A stretch of DNA of 64,000 nucleotides from Acidobacteriia bacterium AH_259_A11_L15. Its GTDB lineage: Bacteria; Acidobacteriota; Terriglobia; Acidiferrales; 2-02-FULL-67-57. Under the pieces are notes generated by a model. It made no database searches. It was not told the DNA's origin and saw only the letters and a program-made list of their open reading frames with translations. Below are positions 50,527-60,192 of this stretch, piece by piece. Every line of letters begins with the position of its first letter. Within the stretch, counting starts at the first letter, position 1. A program made the position numbers and the translations under genes. The stretch lies in the NCBI GenBank assembly GCA_027717655.1, contig JALLOH010000001.1, forward strand, positions 18,147 to 82,146, given 5' to 3'.

Positions 50527-52359
50527 CTAGCGGTTGTCGGTGGGCTGGGGAGTGGAAGCCGTCGTGTCGTCAGGGGCGTAGTAGCCTTTGCGCGCGTGGA
50601 CGCTGTAGTCGCGGTGGTAACGGCCGAAGGGCTGGGCCAGGCGGACATCGATTTTGCGGAAGGCGCCGTCGCGGGCCTTGTTGGTGGAGTGGTAGCCGAG
50701 AGTATAGCGGGTCTTCAAACGAGAGATGACGGCGTCGAGGGCAGCCCTGAGCGAGCCGGTGCGCTTGACGTCGATCACCTCGCCCCCGGTCTCGTCCGTA
50801 ATGTCGTTCACGGAGCCGGTCCCGAAGGAGGGCAAGGGAATCCCGAAAATGCGCCCGCCGGTGTTCACCCCCGGGGTCTTGATGCTGTAGACGACCACGC
50901 CGGCTTCGAGGGCGACGCGGATGAGGTCGCCTTGCGACAGGCTGCTGCGCTCGGTCCCCTGGTTGTCGCTGATCAGAATGATGGCGCGGCGGCGGTCCGG
51001 CGCGGCCACGCTGAGGTAGTAGGTGGCCTCGAACAGAGCGTCCACAATGTTGGTTCCGCCACCGGCGCGGATGCGCGCGATGCGCTCGGCGATACGCCGG
51101 CGGTCGGTGGTCAAATTTTCCAGGCGGCGGACGTCGGAGGCAAAGGCAAACAGCGCCACTTGGTCGCCCGGCTTCAGCCGGGAGAGGGTTTCATAGGCGG
51201 CGCGGCGGAGTTCCGGCATGTAGGGGGCGACGCTGCCGCTGCGGTCCACCACCAGGGCTATCGCCAGCGGAAGCTCGTCGCGGGAGAAGTGGCGGATCTT
51301 TTGCTCCACGCCATCTTCGAACAGGCGGAAATCCTCCCGGGTGAGATCATCCAGGGGCCGGCCGTGCTCGTCGCGGACGAAGGCTTCCACCAGCACCAGT
51401 TGCACGTTGACACGCATCCGGTAGCCTTCGGGGTCGCCCAGCGTGGGGTCAAAAACCGGCGGGAGCGGCTCGGACTCCGTCCCCGTCGGACTGGAAGGCG
51501 GCCGGTGAACGTCGGGCGCGGAAGAATCCTCGGCTGTGGACCCTTCGCTCCCTCCGGGCGTTTCCCCCTCGAAGTCGGGGATGGCCGGCTCCTCGCTCCT
51601 GCGGGCGGTTGGGGTGGTGGGGAAATTGAATCCGCCCGGCGAGCCAGCGGTCGGCGGGGGAAGCGGGCGGCGAGCCCACTGGACGGCGGAAGCCGAAGGC
51701 ACCTCCAACGGGGAGTCCAGCTTCACCTCGAAGAGCATGCCGGCCGGCAAGGAGAGTTCCGGGCCGCGCTCCAGCAGAAGGCCCAGCAGGCCGATGCCGG
51801 CGCCGATGGCCCCGCCGTAAGCCGCACCCTTCTTGCCGCCGATGAGGCCGCCGAGCAGAGCCCCCTCGGCACCGCGAACGGCGACGTTGATGGCGTCGCC
51901 TTTCTTGTTGCCCTCGCCGCGGACGCGTATCTCGTCCTTGTCGCTCTCCACGTTGCGGAAGCCAGCGCGCAGAATCTGCGCAGTAAAGGGGAGCGTGGTG
52001 CCGTCGGGGAACTCAATCTCATCGAAGCGGAGGCGAATCTCGGCGCGTCCCTTGAGGCGCCCGGGGCGCTTAACCTTGGTCAGAGTGGCCCAAACGGTGC
52101 TGCCGGGGGGGATGGCCACCTGATAGCCGACCAAGACTTCCCGCAGGGTGGTGAAGCGCACCTTATCGCCCTTGCGGTTGGAGCGGCTGTGAAGGGATTC
52201 CTGCAACTCGAGGACGAGCCGCTGGCCTTCTGGAACCGTAAGCACGTCCGGCGGCGAAGAAGCCGCGGGGGTGGCGGGCGCATTGGACTGCGCGTAGAGA
52301 AAGGGCGCACAGAGCAAGCTCAAGAGAAGACCGACCGCGCCGCCGGTTCGCTTTTTCAT
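50527..52359 (-). CDS. VWFA-related (acidobacterial type) protein with N-terminal glycine-zipper module
   Basis: VQLVLVEAFVRDEHGRPLDDLTREDFRLFEDGVEQKIRHF; ALVVDRSGSVAPYMPELRRAAYETL MIDAS-like; GGLIGGKKGAAYGGAIGAGIGLLGLLLERG. Confidence 0.9.
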   Translation of the reverse strand: MKKRTGGAVGLLLSLLCAPFLYAQSNAPATPAASSPPDVLTVPEGQRLVLELQESLHSRSNRKGDKVRFTTLREVLVGYQVAIPPGSTVWATLTKVKRPGRLKGRAEIRLRFDEIEFPDGTTLPFTAQILRAGFRNVESDKDEIRVRGEGNKKGDAINVAVRGAEGALLGGLIGGKKGAAYGGAIGAGIGLLGLLLERGPELSLPAGMLFEVKLDSPLEVPSASAVQWARRPLPPPTAGSPGGFNFPTTPTARRSEEPAIPDFEGETPGGSEGSTAEDSSAPDVHRPPSSPTGTESEPLPPVFDPTLGDPEGYRMRVNVQLVLVEAFVRDEHGRPLDDLTREDFRLFEDGVEQKIRHFSRDELPLAIALVVDRSGSVAPYMPELRRAAYETLSRLKPGDQVALFAFASDVRRLENLTTDRRRIAERIARIRAGGGTNIVDALFEATYYLSVAAPDRRRAIILISDNQGTERSSLSQGDLIRVALEAGVVVYSIKTPGVNTGGRIFGIPLPSFGTGSVNDITDETGGEVIDVKRTGSLRAALDAVISRLKTRYTLGYHSTNKARDGAFRKIDVRLAQPFGRYHRDYSVHARKGYYAPDDTTASTPQPTDNR

Positions 52360-52433
52360 AACCTACTCCCGGGTCTCTGCATTTAGATGCCCCGGCCCGT
52401 CACAAGGATGTCACCCCGCGGCTCCTATCATAC

Positions 52434-52462
52434 TTGACGAGCAAGCGGATTTCGCCTAGAAA
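52434..52462 (+). promoter_or_regulatory. Sigma70-type promoter upstream of 52527 CDS
   Basis: TTGACG - 17 nt - TAGAAA. Confidence 0.45.
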
Positions 52463-52526
52463 TTGTGCGAGTAGAGAATCGCGCCGCGTAGCGCAGCGGA
52501 GAGAGCCGTAGGGCCGCAGGACCTAG

Positions 52527-52976
52527 ATGAATAATCTTCTTTCCCAACCACTGCCTCTGGCGCTGCTGGGAGTGCTGGCGCTAGTGGTGATCGTGTTGCT
52601 TTTCCGCGCGAGATCCGCCGTGCGCAAGGAAGTTCCGCGTAGTGCGCCGCCGGGGGAGTCCCCCCGCCCACCGGAGCGCATCCCCGTGCGGGAACGGGAC
52701 TCCGCCGCCATCTATCAACTCGACCGGTTCGGGACCAAGCAGCGTCTGGTGGGGCGGGTGATCAACGCCCAGGTAGACGAAGCCAAGAAGGAAATCCGCT
52801 TCGGCGAGCTTTACAACAGCGACGAGTTCTCGCTCCCTGACGAGTGCGAGTTCCAGAAGTACCGAATCATCGTGCGCCAGGTGGGCGACAGCACCAAAGT
52901 CGACAAAGAGAACCCGCACAAGGGCCGCGTGCTCTGGAACGTAGTGGCCGAGCTGCTGGGCTACTCCGAGCAGTAG
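52527..52976 (+). CDS. Hypothetical protein with N-terminal TM anchor
   Basis: MNNLLSQPLPLALLGVLALVVIVLLFRARS then soluble domain; good coding context. Confidence 0.65.
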   Translation: MNNLLSQPLPLALLGVLALVVIVLLFRARSAVRKEVPRSAPPGESPRPPERIPVRERDSAAIYQLDRFGTKQRLVGRVINAQVDEAKKEIRFGELYNSDEFSLPDECEFQKYRIIVRQVGDSTKVDKENPHKGRVLWNVVAELLGYSEQ

Positions 52977-53067
52977 AGACGCCAGCGACTCCGGGGTTGC
53001 GCTGCCGCGGGCGCGGGTCTAAGATTTCGCCAGGGTTCCACCCAACTATTTCCCAAGAGGAGGCGCG

Positions 53068-54147
53068 ATGGCAACCAGGGGCAGACCTCGTCCGTGGAAG
53101 ATGCTGGCGCTGGTGATGCTGGTAGGAGCGGCCCTGATAGCGGCCGGATGCACGCGGGGTTCCGAGGAGGAAGAAGCGGCCAAGGCAGCGTTCCCCCAGC
53201 TCGAAGGCTACGAAGCGATGAAGATTCCAAGCGATAACCCCATGAGCGCCGCCAAGGTAGAGCTGGGCAAGCAGCTTTTCTATGACCGGCGGCTGAGTGG
53301 GGACGGGTCGCGCGCTTGCTACGATTGTCACCTGGCCGAGCACGGGCTGACCGACGGCCAGCCCACGGCCATCGGCGCCTACGAAAAGAAGCTCCCCCGC
53401 TCCAGCCCCACGCTGTGGAACATTGCCTACCACGCGGAGTTCTACTGGGACGGGCGCAGCCCTTCGCTGGAGGCGCAGGTGAAAGGCGCCTGGTCAGGCG
53501 GCAATATGGGCGCCTCCGGGCAAGACGGCCGGCCGAGCCTGGAGGACATCTGCGCCCAATTGAATGAAATCCAAGGCTACCGAAGGCAATTCCAGGAGGT
53601 ATTCGGCGGACCGGCGACCCCCGACCGGGTGGCCATGGCCATCGCCGCTTTCGAGCGGACGATCGTGGCGAACAACTCGGCCTGGGTTCGGTTCCGGCAA
53701 GGCGAGCCGACGGCGCTGAGCGAAGCGGGGCGGCGCGGCGGTGAGGTCTTCAAGGGGAAAGCGCGCTGCGTGAACTGCCACGACGGGCTGCTGCTGACCG
53801 ACTTGCAATACCACAACACCGGCATCGGCTGGGACCCGCGCCGGAAGGAGCTTGCCGACCTGGGCCGCTACAGCGTGACCAAGAACGACCGTGACCGGGG
53901 CGCCTTCAAGACGCCGACGCTGCTCGACATCGCCGAATCCGCCCCCTACTTCCACGATGGGAGCGTGGCCACGCTGGAAGAGGCGGTGGACCTGATGCTG
54001 CAGGGCGGGAAGGACAACCCTCAGCTCGACCGGGCCAACCTGCTCCCGCCGGTGGAGCTCACCGCACAGGAGCGCGCCGACCTGCTGCAATTCCTGCGGG
54101 AGCTGAGCGTTGACTACACCATCCCGCGGCCGATTCCGCCCCAATAA
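53068..54147 (+). CDS. Di-heme cytochrome c peroxidase (CcpA/MauG-like) lipoprotein
   Basis: Lipobox LIAAGC; two CxxCH hemes CYDCH and CVNCH; LGKQLFYDRRLSGDGSRACYDCHLAEHGLTDG; FKTPTLLDIAESAPYFHDGSVATLEEAVDLM. Confidence 0.94.
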   Translation: MATRGRPRPWKMLALVMLVGAALIAAGCTRGSEEEEAAKAAFPQLEGYEAMKIPSDNPMSAAKVELGKQLFYDRRLSGDGSRACYDCHLAEHGLTDGQPTAIGAYEKKLPRSSPTLWNIAYHAEFYWDGRSPSLEAQVKGAWSGGNMGASGQDGRPSLEDICAQLNEIQGYRRQFQEVFGGPATPDRVAMAIAAFERTIVANNSAWVRFRQGEPTALSEAGRRGGEVFKGKARCVNCHDGLLLTDLQYHNTGIGWDPRRKELADLGRYSVTKNDRDRGAFKTPTLLDIAESAPYFHDGSVATLEEAVDLMLQGGKDNPQLDRANLLPPVELTAQERADLLQFLRELSVDYTIPRPIPPQ

Positions 54148-54162
54148 GCGAGAAGCCCGTAG

Positions 54163-55074
54163 CTAGGCGAAGAAGCCGTTCCGGGAAAGCTCGGCGGCCG
54201 TGACTTCCCGCCAGGCCGAGCGCATGCGGAGGAGCTTCAGCACCAGGGCGGTGTGCAGCGCGTGACCCGCGCGAGAGGCGACGACTCGTCCGACCAGCGG
54301 ACGGCCCACCAAGGCCAGGTCGCCAATGAGGTCCAGCGTCTTGTGGCGACAGAATTCGTCCGGGTGGCGCAGGCCGTCGCTGTTCATCAAGCCCTCCCCG
54401 GTCAGCACCACGGCGCACTCGAGCGAGCCGCCCCGGATCAACCCCATCGCCCGCAGTTGCTCCACCTCGTTGTAGAAGCAGAAAGTGCGAGCATCGCTGA
54501 GCAGGCGGGCGAAGTTGGCCGCGTTGAGCTCGAAGTCCAGCCGCTGGCAACCGATGAGCGGGTGGCGGAAGTCGATGGTGTAGTCCACCGCCAGGCCCGC
54601 GGCCCCGTTGGCTGGATAGACGCCGATGCCGCGGAACTTCTCGCTGCCGGGCTCGCCCTCGCTGACCTCGACCGGCTGAAGGATTTGCAGGTAGCGGCGC
54701 CGACGGCGTTGACGCTTGCGACCGGCCGATTCGATCAGTTGCAAGAAGGGACGGGCGCTGCCGTCCAGGATGGGAAGTTCCAGGTTGTCGAGCTCCACAA
54801 TGACATTGTCGATGCCCACCGCATACAGGGCGGCCAGCAGGTGCTCGGTGGTGGAGATGAGCACGCCTTTCTTCATCAGGCTGGTGGCGTAGCTGACCCG
54901 GGCGATGTTCGCGGCGCGGGCTTCCACCTGGAAGCCGTCCAGGTCCACCCTGCGGAAGAGCACGCCCGTTCCGCTGGGCGCCGGGAGCAAGGAGAGCTGG
55001 CAGCTTACCCCCGTGTGCAGGCCGATGCCCCCGACCGCGGCGGGTCTTTCAATGGTGTGCTCGAATTCGACCAA
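54163..55074 (-). CDS. lpxC: UDP-3-O-acyl-N-acetylglucosamine deacetylase
   Basis: EFEHTIERPAAVGGIGLHTGVSC; TTEHLLAALYAVGIDNVIVELDNLELPILDGSA; EFCRHKTLDLIGDLALVGRPL; TTG start inferred. Confidence 0.95.
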   Translation of the reverse strand: MVEFEHTIERPAAVGGIGLHTGVSCQLSLLPAPSGTGVLFRRVDLDGFQVEARAANIARVSYATSLMKKGVLISTTEHLLAALYAVGIDNVIVELDNLELPILDGSARPFLQLIESAGRKRQRRRRRYLQILQPVEVSEGEPGSEKFRGIGVYPANGAAGLAVDYTIDFRHPLIGCQRLDFELNAANFARLLSDARTFCFYNEVEQLRAMGLIRGGSLECAVVLTGEGLMNSDGLRHPDEFCRHKTLDLIGDLALVGRPLVGRVVASRAGHALHTALVLKLLRMRSAWREVTAAELSRNGFFA

Positions 55075-55256
55075 CCGTATCCCCCTCCTTCTCGTTAAGC
55101 AGGAATATTGCCACAATGGGTCCTAGAAGGAAACCATATTGTTTTTCAACAGGATACAAAGATACCCACCCATTGCCTCAAGCCGCTACCTGTGTCTGTT
55201 ATGCAACACTTCCAGACTGGGTTGTGTTGCTTGCGCAACAGCGACTGAGGTGAATT

Positions 55257-55550
55257 TTGGTCCTAGAGCAAGCCACCCCAGCGCAGGAGTCCAAGCCCAC
55301 GCACCATCACGACCTGCGCGGGGTGATCACCAAGGTGGAGCCGGAAAAGAACCGGTTCGAGATCAGGACCGGCGGCGGCCGGGTGGTTCTCTGCGTGGTC
55401 GACAAGGAGACCACCCTCAAGCGCGGCCACAAGAAGATCACCCTCGAAGACGTCCAGCCCGGCGAGCGAGCCCGCTGCCACTGCGCGGCGCTGCGTAACG
55501 GGCGCCACTACTCGCAATCCCTGCGCCTGGAAGAGAAGAAGGACGACTGA
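55257..55550 (+). CDS. Small hypothetical protein
   Basis: HHHDLRGVITKVEPEKNRFEIRTGGGRVVLCVVDKETTLKRGHKKITLEDVQPGERARCHC; frame open and codon usage plausible. Confidence 0.55.
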   Translation: MVLEQATPAQESKPTHHHDLRGVITKVEPEKNRFEIRTGGGRVVLCVVDKETTLKRGHKKITLEDVQPGERARCHCAALRNGRHYSQSLRLEEKKDD

Positions 55551-55615
55551 CGGGGCCGGCGCCCGCCGGAAGCGGCCCGTAAGGCGGCCCGCGGCGTGCG
55601 GTATACTCCCTCCCG

Positions 55616-58258
55616 ATGGCCTCCTGGAAAGAATCCCGGAAGCGGATCTATCTTATCGACGCCATGAGCTACATCTTCCGGGCCTACCACGCCCCCACCC
55701 CGCAGCGCTTTGCCAGTCCGACGGGGGTCCCCACGCAGGCCGTGTTCCTTTTCACCAACATGGTGCGCAAGCTCTTGCGGGAGCACCGGCCCGATTACGT
55801 GGCGGTGGCGTTCGAGTCGGCGGGGCCGACGGTGCGGGACGAGCTGTTCAAGGACTACAAGGCGCAGCGGCCGCCGATGCCGGACGATCTCCGAGTGCAA
55901 CTGCCTTACATCCGGCGGCTGTGCGAAGGGCTGCGGCTGGCGATGATCGCGCAGGAGGGCTACGAAGCGGACGACGTCATCGGAACGCTGGCCAAGCGGG
56001 CGGCGGCGGCGGGCCTGGAGGTAGTCATCGTCACCTCCGACAAAGACATGTTGCAACTGGTGCAGACCCGGGGTGCTCCCGAAGCTTCAGGACCCGTGCA
56101 GGTCTTCAGCCCCACGCGGGAAATGTTCTACGACGAAGCCGAAGTGGAGAACTACTTCGGGGTGCCGCCCGAGCGGGTGGTGGACGTGGTAGCGCTGATG
56201 GGCGATGCCATCGACAACATTCCCGGAGCCAAGGGGATCGGAGAGAAGGGAGCGCGGGAGCTGATCACCACCTACGGGTCGGTGGAAGCGGCGATGGAGA
56301 AGGCGGCCGAGGTCAAGAAGAAAAACTACCGCGAAGCGCTGCAAACGCAGCAGGAGATGATTCGCCTCTCGAAGCAACTGGCCAAGTTGCACACCGACCT
56401 AGCGCTCGAACTGGACCTGGAGCGCTTGCAGCGCCGGGAGGGCGATCCGGAGGAGCTGGCGGCGCTTTACTCCGAGCTCGGGTTCACTTCCCTGCTCAAG
56501 GAGCAGCTCTCGATAAGCGCCCCGGTCGCGTCGGCCGAGGTTGACTACCGCGCACTCAAGACCCCGGCGGAGCTCAAAAAGCTCTTGGCCGCGAGACGCG
56601 ACACCCCGCTGGCGGTTTGGGTGGAGAGCCAAGGCGAGCCGCCGCTCGACCTTACCCTGACGGGGCTGGGGTTCTCCTGGCAGGCGGGCGCGGCCCGGGA
56701 GCTGAGCCTGGATGGGGAGCACGCGCAGTGGCTAGCGGCCGTGCGAGAGTTCCTGGAAGACCCCGCCCGGCCAAAAACGCTCCACGACCAGAAGGCAGCC
56801 CTGCTGGCGCTGGCGGCGGCCGGCGTGGAGCTACGGGGCGTGCTCCACGACACGGGGCTCTATTCTTATCTCCTCCAGCCGACCACGGCCAAGCACGGGC
56901 TGGACGAGGTGGCGGTACGCCGATTGAATCAGCCCTTGTCGGGTTCGATAGCCGAAAAAGCCGACTTCGTGGGCCGCCTGGCGCCGGCCTTGCGCGCGGA
57001 ACTCGAAGCCCAGGAGCTGGTGGCGGTCTACGACACCATCGAGCGGCCGTTGAGCCGGGTGCTGGCAGCGATGGAGCGGGCCGGCATCCGCATCGACCCC
57101 ACGGCGCTGGAGGAAATGTCGGCCAGCTTCGAAAAGGAAATCGGTGAACTGACCGGGCGCATTTACAGCCTGGCCGGGAGGGAATTCAACCTGAACTCGC
57201 CCAAGCAACTGGCGGAAATCCTGTTCGAGAAGCTGCAACTGCCGATGCCGCGCAAGCGCGGCAAGGGGAAAACGGCTTCGACGGCGGCGGACGTACTGGA
57301 GGAGCTGTCGCCGCGGCACGAGTTGCCGGCGCGCGTACTGGACTACCGGGAGCTGGCGAAACTGAAATCCACCTACATCGACGTGCTGCCGGCGAAGATC
57401 CACCCGCGCACCGGGCGCCTGCACACCCGCTTCCACCAGACAGGGACGGCCACGGGGCGGCTGTCGTCGTCCGATCCGAACCTGCAGAACATTCCCATTC
57501 GCACGGAGCTGGGGAACCGCATCCGAGCAGCGTTCGTGGCTGAGCCGGGCTGGAACTTGCTGGCGGCGGACTATTCTCAGATCGAGCTGCGGGTGCTGGC
57601 GCACATGTCGGCGGACCCGGTGCTGGTGGAGGCGTTCCAGCGCGGCGACGACATCCACGCCCGGACGGCGCAGGAGGTGCTGGGGGTGGCGCCGCTCCTG
57701 CAGACGAGCGAGCACCGGCGCGTCGCCAAGATGATCAACTTCGGGATCATCTACGGGCTGACCGCCTACGGGCTGGCCCGGCGGCTGGGGATGGAGCCGC
57801 GGGAGGCGCAGAAGTACATCGACGCCTACTTCCGGCGCTACGCCGGGGTGAAAAAGTTCCGGGAGCAACTGCTGGAAGAGGTGCGAAGGAGGGGGTACAC
57901 GCGGACGCTCTTCGGGCGGCGGCGGCCCATCCCGGAGATTGACGCGCGCAACTCGGCCCAGCGGAACTTTGCCGAGCGCACGGCGTTGAACTCGCCCTTG
58001 CAGGGGACGGCGGCCGACCTGATCAAGCTGGCGATGATCGAGATTCAGCAGAAGCTGGAGGCGGAGAAGCTGCAGACGCGCATGGTGCTGCAGGTGCATG
58101 ACGAGCTGCTGTTCGAGGTGCCGACGGAAGAACTGGCCCGGGTCCAGGAGTTGGTGAAGGCCACGATGGAACGGGTGGAGCTGCCCGGCGGGGAACGCCT
58201 GCGAGTGCCCCTGGTGGTGGAAGTGGGGGTGGGGCAGAACTGGGCAGCCTTGAAGTGA
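55616..58258 (+). CDS. polA: DNA polymerase I
   Basis: YLIDAMSYIFRAYHA 5'-nuclease; SSSDPNLQNIPIRTELGNRIR; ADYSQIELRVLAHMS; MVLQVHDELLFEVP. Confidence 0.97.
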   Translation: MASWKESRKRIYLIDAMSYIFRAYHAPTPQRFASPTGVPTQAVFLFTNMVRKLLREHRPDYVAVAFESAGPTVRDELFKDYKAQRPPMPDDLRVQLPYIRRLCEGLRLAMIAQEGYEADDVIGTLAKRAAAAGLEVVIVTSDKDMLQLVQTRGAPEASGPVQVFSPTREMFYDEAEVENYFGVPPERVVDVVALMGDAIDNIPGAKGIGEKGARELITTYGSVEAAMEKAAEVKKKNYREALQTQQEMIRLSKQLAKLHTDLALELDLERLQRREGDPEELAALYSELGFTSLLKEQLSISAPVASAEVDYRALKTPAELKKLLAARRDTPLAVWVESQGEPPLDLTLTGLGFSWQAGAARELSLDGEHAQWLAAVREFLEDPARPKTLHDQKAALLALAAAGVELRGVLHDTGLYSYLLQPTTAKHGLDEVAVRRLNQPLSGSIAEKADFVGRLAPALRAELEAQELVAVYDTIERPLSRVLAAMERAGIRIDPTALEEMSASFEKEIGELTGRIYSLAGREFNLNSPKQLAEILFEKLQLPMPRKRGKGKTASTAADVLEELSPRHELPARVLDYRELAKLKSTYIDVLPAKIHPRTGRLHTRFHQTGTATGRLSSSDPNLQNIPIRTELGNRIRAAFVAEPGWNLLAADYSQIELRVLAHMSADPVLVEAFQRGDDIHARTAQEVLGVAPLLQTSEHRRVAKMINFGIIYGLTAYGLARRLGMEPREAQKYIDAYFRRYAGVKKFREQLLEEVRRRGYTRTLFGRRRPIPEIDARNSAQRNFAERTALNSPLQGTAADLIKLAMIEIQQKLEAEKLQTRMVLQVHDELLFEVPTEELARVQELVKATMERVELPGGERLRVPLVVEVGVGQNWAALK

Positions 58259-58280
58259 GAGAACAGGCAAGAAGGACAAA

Positions 58281-58380
58281 CCCTTCGGCTTCGCTCCCTT
58301 CGACTTCGCTCCCCTCGACAAGCTCGGGGTCTCCGCTTCGCTCCGACAGGGCAGGCAGGGCAAGCCAGAATGCCTGCCCT
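58281..58380 (+). repeat. 15-nt unit array (reverse orientation) plus 10-bp hairpin
   Basis: cccttcggcttcgct cccttcgacttcgct cccctcgacaagctc; hairpin AGGGCAGGCA(58348-58357)/TGCCTGCCCT(58371-58380). Confidence 0.65.
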
Positions 58381-58462
58381 ACCAGAAAATTGCGGGCTCT
58401 CGCTTGGCGGTGCGGTTGACCCCCACCGAGTTCGGCGCGTCTAACTTGCTAGGGGCATAGAG

Positions 58463-59293
58463 ATGAGCCCAAAAGAAAAGACAAGAAGAGCCGGGGCGGT
58501 GTTGACTCTGTCGGCGCTGCTGGCAGGGGTGGTCTGGGCGGCGGAGCCCTGGGAGAGCAAGCCGCCGGGCGAGTGGACACAGGAAGAAGCATTGAAAGTG
58601 CTGACGGATTCTCCCTGGGGGAAGCAAGTGAACTTTTTGCAGCAGACGGGGCGGCTGCTGGCGGTCTTCCAGGATGGACTGCGGGAGCGCAAGGCAGTCT
58701 ACCGAGAAGGCCCGAACCTGCCGCGGCGGGTGTTCGAGGAGCGGCCGGACCGGATCGAGCCGGAGCTGGTGGAGGCCGAGTACGGGGTGCGGTGGAGCTC
58801 GGCGGCGGTCATCCAGCAGGCGCTGGCGCGGCTGAAGGAAATCTCCTCGGTGCTGGCGGAGGCGCAAGCGCCGCCGCCGGAGCTATCCCCCGAACACTAC
58901 ATCATAACCGCGCGGGTGGTGAAGCCGCCGGTGCAGTCAGGGATCGAATCGCTCGACCGGCTGTGGATGACCGACGAGGAGGGGCGGCCGTACCGCGATC
59001 GCCCCCCGCAGGTCTCGGACATCTTCGCCGGCTTGAACCCGAAAGAACTGGGGGAGCGGGCCGAGTTGAAAACCTCAAACAAGGCCCGCTGGAAGCCGGA
59101 ACGGGTGCTGCGGCATGGGATCGGGCTGGGGGAAGGGATATCGTTCTACTTTCCTCGCCAGCAGGCCGGGGAGCCTACGTTGCCGCCGGGGACCAAGTGG
59201 GTGGAGTTTGTGTTCCGCGGCCCGAGGGGGAACGAGTTGAAGGTGAAGTTCAAGCCGGAAGAGATGCGGGTAGGCAGCCGGCCGGACTACTGA
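58463..59293 (+). CDS. Hypothetical secreted protein (acidobacterial type, WTxEEALKVLTDSPWGK motif)
   Basis: Signal peptide; GEWTQEEALKVLTDSPWGKQV. Confidence 0.65.
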   Translation: MSPKEKTRRAGAVLTLSALLAGVVWAAEPWESKPPGEWTQEEALKVLTDSPWGKQVNFLQQTGRLLAVFQDGLRERKAVYREGPNLPRRVFEERPDRIEPELVEAEYGVRWSSAAVIQQALARLKEISSVLAEAQAPPPELSPEHYIITARVVKPPVQSGIESLDRLWMTDEEGRPYRDRPPQVSDIFAGLNPKELGERAELKTSNKARWKPERVLRHGIGLGEGISFYFPRQQAGEPTLPPGTKWVEFVFRGPRGNELKVKFKPEEMRVGSRPDY

Positions 59294-59310
59294 GAGGGTG
59301 AGAGAGCGCC

Positions 59311-60192
59311 CTAGCGGATGGTTCCGCGGGCCAAGACTTGTGCCATGCCGTTGCCGGCCCGCCGGGCTGCCGCCGACATGGCTGAGAGCATGGCCCGGTT
59401 CGTGATGTTCACATACCACTGCCCCACGTCGGACTCCAGGAAAATCACATAGTCTTCCAGCGCCTCGTCCGAGGCCTCCTGGTAGTTGTACAAGAGGATA
59501 GTGGGGCCATACTGGTCAATTTGTACGTCCAATTGCGCTCGCATCTCGGCGAGCAGTCGCTGGCGCTGCTCTGCCGTGGGGCGCCGGCCGGGCGGGAGAC
59601 CTCGACTGGCAGCTTCAATGATCCCTTGAAAAGTAACCATATCCGTTTCCAGGGCTTGCTCCAGGGCGCGCGAAGCCCGTTGGAAGCGCCGCATCAAGGC
59701 CACCCGTTGCTGGGGTGGGGGGTTCTGGCGGATGCGGGCGGCGAAAGATTGGAAACCCTGCATGGCGTCGGGACCGGAATTCTCTACTTCGACTTCCGTG
59801 ATTTCCCGGGCCGAAGGGCTGCGCAACCACTCCACCACGGCGCGCAGGCGGTCTTTGTCGGCGTGGTGGCGCAAGTAGCCGCGCACGGTCTCATAGAGCC
59901 TGCCGGGGTCATAGGCATTCGCGAAAATCTGCCGCTGTTCCTCAAATTCCTGCCTACTCTCTCCAGGGCCCGGGGAAAGCCGAGAAAGGACGTTGCCCCG
60001 TATGTATTGAAGTTGGGCCCTCAGGCCAGACAACTCCAGCAGCTCTTTGATCAGAGTCTCCTTTTCCGAGTCCTGTCGGAGAATCGGGGAGACGGGGGCC
60101 TGGCCACTCTCTTCCTGAGCAAGGGCTGCCGGGAGGGCCGCAGCAATGAAACACACTACCAGCAGGCTAAGAATGCTTCGGTACGAAGACAT
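59311..60192 (-). CDS. Secreted DUF2059-like protein
   Basis: Signal peptide MSSYRSILSLLVVCFIAAALPAALA; YETVRGYLRHHADKDRLRAVVEWLRSPSAREITEVE. Confidence 0.55.
   Translation of the reverse strand: MSSYRSILSLLVVCFIAAALPAALAQEESGQAPVSPILRQDSEKETLIKELLELSGLRAQLQYIRGNVLSRLSPGPGESRQEFEEQRQIFANAYDPGRLYETVRGYLRHHADKDRLRAVVEWLRSPSAREITEVEVENSGPDAMQGFQSFAARIRQNPPPQQRVALMRRFQRASRALEQALETDMVTFQGIIEAASRGLPPGRRPTAEQRQRLLAEMRAQLDVQIDQYGPTILLYNYQEASDEALEDYVIFLESDVGQWYVNITNRAMLSAMSAAARRAGNGMAQVLARGTIR

Noticed and set aside
50596-52386. 596-aa plus-strand ORF
   Set aside because: Antisense to the VWFA-related gene; His/Ala/Gly-rich shadow composition
56831-58363. 510-aa minus-strand ORF
   Set aside because: Antisense to polA
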